This document shows positions 44,661 through 52,456 of a stretch of DNA of 64,000 nt, one piece after another; the first letter of the stretch is position 1; every line of letters starts with the position of its first letter. Made by a program: the position numbers and the translations under genes. Below the pieces are notes generated by a model, which did no database searches, was not told the DNA's origin, and saw only the letters and a program-made list of their open reading frames with translations. This stretch comes from an uncultured Prevotella sp. (lineage in GTDB: Bacteria; Bacteroidota; Bacteroidia; Bacteroidales; Bacteroidaceae): contig NZ_CAMJFM010000012.1 of NCBI RefSeq assembly GCF_946404925.1, positions 1-64,000 on the forward strand, given 5' to 3'.

Positions 44661-44870
44661 ATGGGACAGATTATTGTAAACTTAGATGTAGAACTTGCCA
44701 AGCGCAAAATGTCGCTCAGCGAGTTGGCCGAACGAGTAGGATTGACATTAGCAAACCTCTCAATCCTTAAGACTGGCAAGGCTAAGGCCATCCGCTTTAC
44801 AACCCTCGAGGCCATCTGTCGCGAACTGGGTTGCCAGCCAGGAGACATACTTGAATATAGAGACGAATAA
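44661..44870 (+). CDS. Small XRE-family (Cro/CI-type) regulator
   Basis: 69 residues, essentially a single helix-turn-helix: LDVELAKRKMSLSELAERVG, LTLANLSILKTGKAKAIRF, LEAICRELGCQPGDILEY. This is the compact YozG-like type found next to DUF2975 genes. It may bind the CGATAA-type hexamers around the operon promoter. Confidence 0.9.
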   Translation: MGQIIVNLDVELAKRKMSLSELAERVGLTLANLSILKTGKAKAIRFTTLEAICRELGCQPGDILEYRDE

Positions 44871-44889
44871 CAATAAAACCTCAATTAAT

Positions 44890-45399
44890 ATGGAAAAGAT
44901 AAAAATATATAGCAAGGACTGGAGTCGCATCATTCTTCCAGTATTCGCTTTTATCATAGTGGTAGGTATCGTATTGGGCATCAAGATACATCAGGATGCT
45001 GGTCATGAGTTCAATCCGATGTTTATGGCACTTTTGTTGGCCTTCGTCATCGCCAATTACATCATAGCTTCTGTTATCCGTAAGCCCAAGCTGATTATCA
45101 CCGACTGTTCTGTAATCATCAATGCCGATGAGCCTTGGGAGGTCTGTTTCGAAGAGATTGATTCTTTCTATGCTTCTACGTTTAAGAAGCAGGAGATGAT
45201 CTGCATTCGCTACAAGAAGGACGTAGAGGCTGGCATCAGCGATCTGGAGATTGAGAACAATCGTATCTTCCGCATCCGCTATCCTGAGAATCTGCATCCA
45301 GGAGCGCCATACGATATCTACGTAACAGGCCTTGCCAAGAAACAAGATGAGATTCTTGATTTGCTGAACGAGAAGTTGAAAGCATCAAAAGAATCGTAA
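44890..45399 (+). CDS. Membrane protein with a C-terminal soluble domain (STM3941-like)
   Basis: 169 residues from ATG 44890; a TTG inside the XRE gene is unlikely. Two membrane helices (about 12-33 and 45-63) are followed by a soluble domain with KPKLIITDCSVIINADEPWE, CFEEIDSFYAST and a C-terminal YDIYVTGLAKKQDEILDLLN. It resembles the short STM3941-type proteins and is paralogous to the next gene. It is 19 bp downstream of the XRE gene and probably in its operon. Confidence 0.65.
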   Translation: MEKIKIYSKDWSRIILPVFAFIIVVGIVLGIKIHQDAGHEFNPMFMALLLAFVIANYIIASVIRKPKLIITDCSVIINADEPWEVCFEEIDSFYASTFKKQEMICIRYKKDVEAGISDLEIENNRIFRIRYPENLHPGAPYDIYVTGLAKKQDEILDLLNEKLKASKES

Positions 45400-45455
45400 A
45401 TTATTAGTAAAATCGCTTAAAAATAGTAATATGTGTAATTTTGTGTAATGCATTT

Positions 45456-45487
45456 CTTGCGTATTTGCAGGAGATTATATACATTTG
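45456..45487 (+). promoter_or_regulatory. Promoter of the 45522 gene
   Basis: CTTG, 20 bp, TACATTTG. Confidence 0.7.
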
Positions 45488-45521
45488 CACAGACAAAAAT
45501 CAATCGTAAACTAAAAAATGT

Positions 45522-46001
45522 ATGAAAGAAATTAAAATCAACTTATCGTATAAAGTATGGATTAGCATCATTCTGGTTGCTGTTTTAGCCATAGCTGGGT
45601 TAACTTGGATTCGCTTTGCTATAACCGGCAATCACAGAATCCTCGATGGAATAGTATCGGGATGCATGGTGATACCAACCTTTTTAATTGTAGAATATAT
45701 TTATCGCAGGACACGACTCGTCATCAACGATTACTCATTGACGGTCAGGACTCAGGAGGAATGGGTGGTGCAGTTTGAAGGAGTTGATTCGTTCTACGTC
45801 GACAAATATAAAGGTAAGCCATATATTGGTATACGATACAAAGACAACACAGAGGAAGCCATCACCGAAGAAGAGATTGCCAAGAATCGCAAACAGCGCT
45901 CGAAGGCTGCCTTGCAAGGCTATCCCTACGAGATATACGTAAGAGGACTATCAAAAACTCCGCAAGAAATCTGCGACCTGCTAAACTCGCGCCTCAGCTA
46001 A
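45522..46001 (+). CDS. Paralogue of the preceding STM3941-like membrane protein
   Basis: 159 residues with two membrane helices and the same soluble-domain landmarks as 44890-45399: RLVINDYSLTVRTQEEWVVQ, FEGVDSFYV, YIGIRYKDN and YEIYVRGLSKTPQEICDLLN. It has its own promoter, so it is regulated apart from its paralogue. The function is unknown. Confidence 0.65.
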   Translation: MKEIKINLSYKVWISIILVAVLAIAGLTWIRFAITGNHRILDGIVSGCMVIPTFLIVEYIYRRTRLVINDYSLTVRTQEEWVVQFEGVDSFYVDKYKGKPYIGIRYKDNTEEAITEEEIAKNRKQRSKAALQGYPYEIYVRGLSKTPQEICDLLNSRLS

Positions 46002-46012
46002 ACATAGGCAAT

Positions 46013-46031
46013 TGTCAGACAAATGTCAGAT
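46013..46031 (+). promoter_or_regulatory. PhoB-like direct repeat TGTCAGAC/TGTCAGAT
   Basis: Two TGTCAGA units 11 bp apart, ending 31 bp before the TATCTTTG box. The same pair with the same spacing precedes the gene ending at 50485. Confidence 0.65.
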
Positions 46032-46062
46032 AGATTTTTACGATAAAGTGAGAATCTCTCCA

Positions 46063-46070
46063 TATCTTTG
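46063..46070 (+). promoter_or_regulatory. -7 box of the outer-membrane receptor gene
   Basis: TATCTTTG; no TTTG or CTTG at the expected -33 position, which suits activator dependence. Confidence 0.6.
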
Positions 46071-46098
46071 CACGCAAAAACGTTAAAACATAAATTGT

Positions 46099-48378
46099 AT
46101 GAAGAAACTATTATCCACACTGATTGTTTTCAGTTTATCAGCTATCACAGCCACAGCCCAAACCAAGGCCGACTCACTGCGAGCCGACAGCATCTTTAAA
46201 TCATTAGAACTTCAGGGCGTGGAAGTGGTAAAACAGAAGTCGCTCGTTAAGTCGGATATCGACAAGATTACCTACGACATAGAGAACGATCCCGACTCGA
46301 AGTCGAACACCGTTATCGAGATGCTCCGTAAGATACCGATGGTAACGGTAGATGGCGAGGACAACATCCAAGTAAATGGCTCGAGCTCGTTTAAGGTTTA
46401 CGTAAACAGCAAGCCCAACCAGATGATGTCTAACAATCCCAAGGAAGTGCTGAAGAGCATGCCCGCCACCAGCATCAAAAAGATAGAGGTGATAACCAAC
46501 CCAGGGCCCAAATACGATGCTGAGGGTGTGGGTGGAATCCTGAACATCATCACTTATAATCAGGGTATTGAGGGCTATACAGCCACCTTTAGCGGCAACG
46601 TGAGCAATCGTGGCGCTGGCGGTAGTACCTATGCCACGGTGAAGAGCGGCAAACTAACCATGAGCGCTAATCTCAACTACTCATACAATGATAGTCCACG
46701 CAGCTATTCAGGGGGTAGCCGTAAAACCACAGGAAACATCAGCGAGACATCATCAGATATAGATAATGAGGGCTCATCGAAGAGCTGCAGCCATTCTCAC
46801 TACGGAACGCTCGAGGCCAGCTATGAGATTGATACATTGAGACTCCTCACGGCCTCGTTCGACGTTTGGGGCGGAAGCGGCAAAAGTAATAGCGAAAGAG
46901 AGATGATTGCCACATCGCCACTTACCGGCAAGCAGTTGTATCGCTATAACACCGTTGGCAGTTCAAAAGACAGTTATACTGAAGTATTCGGTAGCATCGA
47001 CTATCAACGCAGTTTCTCTGTGCCCGACCGCCTGCTGACACTATCGTACAGAATAGCTACCGAGCCCGATGGGGCCGATTCGTACACCAACTACCAAGAC
47101 ATGCAGGCTGCAGAAGGTTGGGAAGACGTGTTGCAACGACTGAAGAATCAGCATTACGATAACAGCGAGAACACTACGGAGCACACCTTCCAGGTGGACT
47201 ATACAACCCCCTTCAGCAAGATACACACGCTTGAAACGGGTATGAAGTATATTCTGCGTAACAATACATCAGAGGACGACCGCTATGAACAATTGGCATT
47301 AAACTCTGGCGATTACACTTACGATACAGAGCACTCATCGCACTACAAGCATCGCAACGACATCTTTGCCGCCTATATGGGTTATGGACTGAAACTCAAG
47401 AAGTTCACAGGTCGCCTAGGTATGCGCTACGAGCACACTTTGCAGGACGTGGAGTACAAACTGGGGCGTGGCGATGACTTTACGAAGCATTTCAACGACT
47501 TTGTGCCTTCTGCCAGCATCGGATACAAATTGGCACAGACATCAAATCTGCGTCTGGGTTACGATATGCGCATCTATCGCCCTGCCATCTGGTTCCTCAA
47601 TCCATATATCGATGATACAACTCCAACGAACATCCGTCAGGGTAACTCGCATCTCGACAACGAGAAGAGCAATACATTCAGTCTGAGATACAGTAACTTT
47701 ACGCCTAAGTTCAACATCAACCTTGGCCTGCTTTATACTTTTACAGAAAACAGCATCGAGAGTGTAACCAAACTGATACCCGACACCCAGATACCAGGAC
47801 TGAAGAATCCTACGGGTAAGGAGGTGCTTTACTCTACCTACGAGAATATCGGCCACGTTCAAAGCACATACTTTACTGCTTATGTAAACTGGAATGCCAC
47901 TAAGAACACCCGAATCTATATGAACAGCCGCCTGAGTTATTCGGATATGAACGATGGTGGAACGCTGAAGAATCACGGATGGGACTTATTCTTATATGGT
48001 GGTGCACAGCAGACGTTGCCAAAAGATTGGCGTCTGTCATTCAATATCTATGCCTACACGCCTCGCGTAACCCTGCAAGGCAAGAGCAACGGCTATAGCA
48101 ACTACTCGCTGAGCATACAGAAGTCGTGGTTTAAGAAACGCCTGAACCTCACGCTCTCTGCATCTAACTTCCTGAAGAAGTATAAGTCTTTAGACTCAAG
48201 CATGGAGGACGTCTATTTCCGTTCAGACAACTGGTCGAAAATCAATGTTCAGCGTTTCTCACTTAGCATCAGCTATCGCATAGGCGAGCTGAAAGCCAGC
48301 GTAAAGAAAGCCGAGCGCACCATCAGCAACGACGATGTAAAAGGCGGCGGAGGAAATAATAGCGGCAGCAACGAGTAA
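46099..48378 (+). CDS. TonB-receptor-like outer-membrane barrel protein
   Basis: 759 residues, signal peptide ending ATATAQ (about residue 21). Residues about 35-150 form a TonB-type plug: NTVIEMLRKIPMVTVDGEDN, SFKVYVNSKPNQMMSNNPKE, IKKIEVITNPGPKYDAEGVG and GILNIITY. The rest is a large barrel of the OMP_b-brl_3 kind (LRLGYDMRIYRPAIWFLNPY, FSLRYSNFTPKFNINLGLLY). It lacks the carboxypeptidase-like N-domain of SusC proteins and has no SusD neighbour, so a peptide, metal or export-type role is more likely than glycan uptake. It ends with a Gly/Asn/Ser tail. The M23-S41 gene follows after 12 bp. Confidence 0.85.
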   Translation: MKKLLSTLIVFSLSAITATAQTKADSLRADSIFKSLELQGVEVVKQKSLVKSDIDKITYDIENDPDSKSNTVIEMLRKIPMVTVDGEDNIQVNGSSSFKVYVNSKPNQMMSNNPKEVLKSMPATSIKKIEVITNPGPKYDAEGVGGILNIITYNQGIEGYTATFSGNVSNRGAGGSTYATVKSGKLTMSANLNYSYNDSPRSYSGGSRKTTGNISETSSDIDNEGSSKSCSHSHYGTLEASYEIDTLRLLTASFDVWGGSGKSNSEREMIATSPLTGKQLYRYNTVGSSKDSYTEVFGSIDYQRSFSVPDRLLTLSYRIATEPDGADSYTNYQDMQAAEGWEDVLQRLKNQHYDNSENTTEHTFQVDYTTPFSKIHTLETGMKYILRNNTSEDDRYEQLALNSGDYTYDTEHSSHYKHRNDIFAAYMGYGLKLKKFTGRLGMRYEHTLQDVEYKLGRGDDFTKHFNDFVPSASIGYKLAQTSNLRLGYDMRIYRPAIWFLNPYIDDTTPTNIRQGNSHLDNEKSNTFSLRYSNFTPKFNINLGLLYTFTENSIESVTKLIPDTQIPGLKNPTGKEVLYSTYENIGHVQSTYFTAYVNWNATKNTRIYMNSRLSYSDMNDGGTLKNHGWDLFLYGGAQQTLPKDWRLSFNIYAYTPRVTLQGKSNGYSNYSLSIQKSWFKKRLNLTLSASNFLKKYKSLDSSMEDVYFRSDNWSKINVQRFSLSISYRIGELKASVKKAERTISNDDVKGGGGNNSGSNE

Positions 48379-48390
48379 AATTAAAGAGAT

Positions 48391-50373
48391 ATGATGAAGA
48401 AACTAATTTCAACCCTATTGCTTGCCCTAGCCGTTATAGCGGGGCAAGCACAAGTTAGTGAATCTGTAAAATGGCAGTGGCCCGTCAAGGATGCCAAGGT
48501 TGGCGAAGGCATAGTGTATCGCCCTCAAGAGAGAATCGAGAAAGAACTCAACACAGACAATCTGTTTATTGCTGCCCCTGAAGGTGCAGAAGTTGTGTCG
48601 CCCGCAGATGGTACCATCGCCCACGTTTCGATAGATGCATTGACATCACTCACACAGATGATAACCTTCGGCAACGATGGCGGAACATTCGACAAATCGA
48701 GGGCACTTGTAGAGAAAAGGGAAAAGACGCCTATTCCTATGAAGTACATTAATGGCGGTGTGACACTCCGTCTGGCAGACGGGCGGAAAATACATATCGA
48801 CGGATTGCGTGGCGACCTGCCTTTTAAAACAGGACAACGCATCAGCAAGGGACAAACGCTCGGCACCGTTGCCTACGCCTATCGAAAGGTTGGTCAGCCC
48901 CACATCAGCATCAGCGTTTCTACAAAAGAAGGGAAGAACGACGACCCTATGAAACCCTTCGGACTGAAGTCTACTTTTAAGAAGCCCACTCCCGTTACAA
49001 TCCCTCAGACGTTAACAGTAAAACAAGCTAACGAGGACTTCGACTTCCTGATTTCAGCCATGAAGGAGTGCTATCCCTCGTTCAACGATATCATCACACC
49101 CGAGCAATGTGAGCAGTTCGTCAGTCAATCGAAAGAGAAGCTAAAGGCACCCATCAGTTACAAGAAGTTCTACCAGATTGTACGCTCGGCTTTTTCAACC
49201 CAATTCCTCCACGACTCCCATGCCTGGATCAATACCGAAAATCCCTTAACATCAGGTAATTACTATGTGCCCCATGTGATGATAGGAGCTGTTGATGGTA
49301 AGATTTTTGTAAGACATGCACAATTAGGATACGAGAAATATCTGGGCAAAGAAGTTGTTTCGGTAGATGGCATTTCGGCCAAAGAGCTGATAGAGCGAAC
49401 CCGACAGAACATAGTGTACTACGATGGAAAAATCGAGTCGCACATTGCCGAAAGTTTGCTGACTGGTTGGAACGTATTCTTCCTGAATAATTTGGTTGCT
49501 CGAACTGTAGTGATGAAATTTGCTGACGGAACCACACTGAGAGACCAGTGGGTACCCCGTAGCCAAGCAAAGAGTATAAGACCATCATCTCAAAAAACGT
49601 CATACATTCAACGCAAGATTGCCAATAGCGAGTCGCAATTCTCATTCCGCCTCATAAACGACAGTATCGCATTGCTTACACTCAGCGACTTCCAGCTCGA
49701 CCAAGTACAGATGGAGACGATTGCAGATAGCCTTAAACACCACCTCTCTATACCCAATCTGATAATAGATGTGCGTTTGAATCCGGGCGGAAATATTACG
49801 GTCTGCAATCAGCTGTTGTCATGGTTCATCGACCGCCCAACAACTGCTACTACCCATTACGACAAGGTGAACAGCAACACGACCTATCAGAGTTTCGTGC
49901 ATTGTATGAACTATAGTCCTGACGACAAGCCCTTCGAGGATTATGTGGCGCGAGAGGGACAAGAGGGATTCTACAATCCTTCGAGCATCGATGCCATCGT
50001 CTATCCCGATTCAGCTTTGCACTACGGAGGTCGCCTCTATGTGCTCATCGATGAGACCTCGCAGAGTGCTGCCACCGACTTCCCAGCCCAGTTGGTACGT
50101 TGCGGACGCGCCACGACCATCGGACGAGAAACGGGCACAGGCTATCACTATATGACTGCGGTGAAGTTTGCCAACCTCACACTGCCCAACTCGCGCATCA
50201 CATTTACACTCCCATTGGTTAAGACCGTTCTCGACGACTCTGTATCCGAGCGTTTCCCCGCCCAGCGCGGCCTCCTGCCCGATGTAGAGGTACCGCTCAC
50301 CTACGAGGAGTTCTACACCTCCGAGCGCGACATCGTTCTTGATAAAGCCATTGAGATGATCTCAAGCAAATAG
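48391..50373 (+). CDS. Fusion of a degenerate M23/LytM-like domain and an S41 protease
   Basis: 660 residues, signal peptide ending AGQAQ (about residue 21). Residues about 55-195 look like a LytM/M23 module (APEGAEVVSPADGTIAHVSI, GQRISKGQTLGTVAYAYRKV, GQPHISISV), but the usual H-x-D and H-x-H metal sets are incomplete, so it may only bind peptidoglycan. Residues about 210-655 are an S41 (C-terminal processing-like) peptidase with LIIDVRLNPGGNI and the nucleophile Ser559 in DETSQSAATDF. It is probably co-transcribed with the barrel gene. S41 enzymes trim periplasmic proteins or peptides. The M23-like N-terminus is an unusual partner. Confidence 0.8.
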   Translation: MMKKLISTLLLALAVIAGQAQVSESVKWQWPVKDAKVGEGIVYRPQERIEKELNTDNLFIAAPEGAEVVSPADGTIAHVSIDALTSLTQMITFGNDGGTFDKSRALVEKREKTPIPMKYINGGVTLRLADGRKIHIDGLRGDLPFKTGQRISKGQTLGTVAYAYRKVGQPHISISVSTKEGKNDDPMKPFGLKSTFKKPTPVTIPQTLTVKQANEDFDFLISAMKECYPSFNDIITPEQCEQFVSQSKEKLKAPISYKKFYQIVRSAFSTQFLHDSHAWINTENPLTSGNYYVPHVMIGAVDGKIFVRHAQLGYEKYLGKEVVSVDGISAKELIERTRQNIVYYDGKIESHIAESLLTGWNVFFLNNLVARTVVMKFADGTTLRDQWVPRSQAKSIRPSSQKTSYIQRKIANSESQFSFRLINDSIALLTLSDFQLDQVQMETIADSLKHHLSIPNLIIDVRLNPGGNITVCNQLLSWFIDRPTTATTHYDKVNSNTTYQSFVHCMNYSPDDKPFEDYVAREGQEGFYNPSSIDAIVYPDSALHYGGRLYVLIDETSQSAATDFPAQLVRCGRATTIGRETGTGYHYMTAVKFANLTLPNSRITFTLPLVKTVLDDSVSERFPAQRGLLPDVEVPLTYEEFYTSERDIVLDKAIEMISSK

Positions 50374-50450
50374 TCACCCGCTGTTGTGGTATCGCGTCGG
50401 ATATCGCACAACATAGCCCTCATTACTACGCTATAGGAATCATTATTCAC

Positions 50451-50483
50451 TAAGAAAGGAGGCTCTTTCGAGTCTCCTTCTTA
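50451..50483. terminator. Bidirectional terminator between the S41 and TlpA-like genes
   Basis: An interrupted stem TAAGAAAGGAGGCTC/GAGTCTCCTTCTTA with loop TTTC. Its core GGAGGCTC-GAGTCTCC recurs at 58556. Confidence 0.75.
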
Positions 50484-50484
50484 G

Positions 50485-52341
50485 TTACTTCAATGTTTTG
50501 TTGATTTCTTCTCTGAACTTATCAACACCTGGGAAGCCGATGTTCTTGAAGGTCTGAGTGCCTGCGGGATCGTAGATGGCGTAGGTGGGGATACCATCCG
50601 ACTCAAAATGGTTGAGCACGTAATCATACTGCTCTCTGGTCAGGTAGTAGTGGTCGCCATCAATATCTTTAATCATCTCCTGCCATGTGGCCAGGGGTGA
50701 TGTGGGCGATGTGATGTAGACAAACTTGACGTTGCTGTCCTTCAGTTCCTGCTTGAGCGGTGCCAGCTGTTTGTGTCCCATACGGCATGGTCCGCACCAT
50801 GTGGCCCAGATGTCGATGAGAACGGTTTTACCCTTATACTTGTCGAGTATGGTCTGCAGAATCTGCTCGGGGGCCACCTCGTCGTACTTCTTATAGAACA
50901 CGCTCTCTTGTCTGGACAGTTGATCGACAATTTGCTTCTGCTTGGCCTGATAGTCGCGGATAATCGTCTTGCACGCTTCGTTGTTTACCTCGCTGAGCGT
51001 TTTGTCGATATCTTGATTGCTGCGTATGCAGGCGTAAGTAAGATAAAGATCGTGGTTGAGCGGAGCCTTCTTTACGGCCGTAGAGTCGAACTGGCTGATG
51101 GGCACATACCAGAACTGCTCGCTACAGGGTGCGGCGGGCTTATTAAGATACTTAAAGGTATAGCCATTGAGTGCCTTACGGCGACCGAAACGCTCGAAAT
51201 TTCTCTTAAAAATGCTGTCGATGTCTTCGTTGCTATGATACTCAACCTTTCCAAGTGTAATCTGAAGGTTTGAGAAATTGTCGGCAAAGCTGAAGAGCCA
51301 ACCTATATGATCGTATTCGGCCTCCATGCATAGCAAGTCCTTGAGGGCTGTGGTGTAGGCAGATGCTTTGATGCCATCTATCTTCTGCTGGAAAAGATTG
51401 TTGGCAAACGATAGCTGATCGTCGAGAGTTACACACTTGTTGGCTGCCTCGTATTGCTGCTCTTTATCATTTTTGCCTAATCTACTTTCGAAATCCTTTC
51501 TAAGGTTCATATTCGTCTTAGCCATATATCCCTTAAAGGCGATGACTGAATTCTGCTCGTTGGTAACCTTCATCAGGATGGATGTTTCCTGACCTGGGGC
51601 GATGATGACGGGACATGTAGCCAGTCCATTGATGGTCAAATTCACTTTGCGAGCCAATTGTATGGGAACTTCAGCGGTAAGCGTTCCGTCATCGGCAAAG
51701 GCGTAACCCTTTTCAAAGCGTTCTGTAGAACCTAATGGTGTGAAACCATATACCCAAAGTTTTAGTTTCATGGCTGGCTTATAGCCCAATAGTTTTATCT
51801 TGATGGTTGCATTGCCATTGGCGAGTCTGGCCACGGGCAGGGTTTCGTCGTTGGCATACTTCACGTTTTTCCAATCAGCAGGTATCTCCTGTTTTCTCTG
51901 GTTCTTCTCGTCGCAGATGTTCCAGAACTGGAAAGCTCCTTCCTCATAACCCTCTAAGAAATCAAACTCCTTTGTGTCGAGTGGAACGGGCTTGAAGTGC
52001 AGTGCCAAATCGGCTTCGCCGCTATCGGGCATCCAGAAGAGCGAGTCGAGCTCTAAATCTGATTCCTGATTGCAGGTCTTGGCGCCACTTGTAACGATGT
52101 ACTCCTTGCCATCAGGCGTGAGCAAGAATGACTCTTTGGAAAATTTAATCCAGTTGTGTGGCCTGAATTTAGCACGGAAGTGCAGCACCGTCTCCGTTTG
52201 TTTCAGCTCTACCTTTGTTACCTTAAACTCGGCATTACTCTGGCCCATAAAGGCCGTTGGGTTCTCCCAAACAATCTCTTTTTGTGCCATAGCGGTCATT
52301 GCTACCACCGCCAGCAACATAGTTAAAAGTTTCTTCATCAT
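50485..52341 (-). CDS. TlpA-like thiol-disulfide oxidoreductase with long N-terminal domain
   Basis: 618 residues from ATG 52341. The -7 box at 52369 rules out the longer frame. The signal peptide ends TAMAQ. The N-terminal 350 residues hold beta-rich modules (IVWENPTAFMGQSNAEFKVT; TIKIKLLGYKPAMKLKLWVY) and a helical region. The C-terminal domain is a thioredoxin fold, VLIDIWATWCGPCRMGHKQL, with Cys516 and Cys519 and a cis-Pro in DGIPTYAIYD. It acts in the periplasm on disulfides of envelope proteins. It is preceded by the same TGTCAG pair as the receptor gene at 46099. Confidence 0.85.
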   Translation of the reverse strand: MMKKLLTMLLAVVAMTAMAQKEIVWENPTAFMGQSNAEFKVTKVELKQTETVLHFRAKFRPHNWIKFSKESFLLTPDGKEYIVTSGAKTCNQESDLELDSLFWMPDSGEADLALHFKPVPLDTKEFDFLEGYEEGAFQFWNICDEKNQRKQEIPADWKNVKYANDETLPVARLANGNATIKIKLLGYKPAMKLKLWVYGFTPLGSTERFEKGYAFADDGTLTAEVPIQLARKVNLTINGLATCPVIIAPGQETSILMKVTNEQNSVIAFKGYMAKTNMNLRKDFESRLGKNDKEQQYEAANKCVTLDDQLSFANNLFQQKIDGIKASAYTTALKDLLCMEAEYDHIGWLFSFADNFSNLQITLGKVEYHSNEDIDSIFKRNFERFGRRKALNGYTFKYLNKPAAPCSEQFWYVPISQFDSTAVKKAPLNHDLYLTYACIRSNQDIDKTLSEVNNEACKTIIRDYQAKQKQIVDQLSRQESVFYKKYDEVAPEQILQTILDKYKGKTVLIDIWATWCGPCRMGHKQLAPLKQELKDSNVKFVYITSPTSPLATWQEMIKDIDGDHYYLTREQYDYVLNHFESDGIPTYAIYDPAGTQTFKNIGFPGVDKFREEINKTLK

Positions 52342-52368
52342 TTTAATAGTTTTGCGATTTATTCGCTG

Positions 52369-52376
52369 CAAAGGTA
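52369..52376 (-). promoter_or_regulatory. -7 box of the TlpA-like gene
   Basis: TACCTTTG on the minus strand, 27 bp before the ATG at 52341, without a recognisable -33 box. Confidence 0.6.
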
Positions 52377-52407
52377 ATGTTTTTATTTCTAAGTATCTAA
52401 AAAACTG

Positions 52408-52425
52408 CCTGACATTTATCTGACA
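52408..52425 (-). promoter_or_regulatory. PhoB-like direct repeat TGTCAGAT/TGTCAGG
   Basis: Two TGTCAG units 11 bp apart, 31 bp from the -7 box, as before the receptor gene. Confidence 0.65.
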
Positions 52426-52456
52426 TTAACTTTTTGGTTATTGCAGGCTGTGAAAA

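Noticed and set aside
44851..44889. TTG start for the STM3941-like gene overlapping the XRE gene
   Set aside because: The overlap of 20 bp and the polar extra residues are unlikely; ATG 44890 directly precedes the conserved part.
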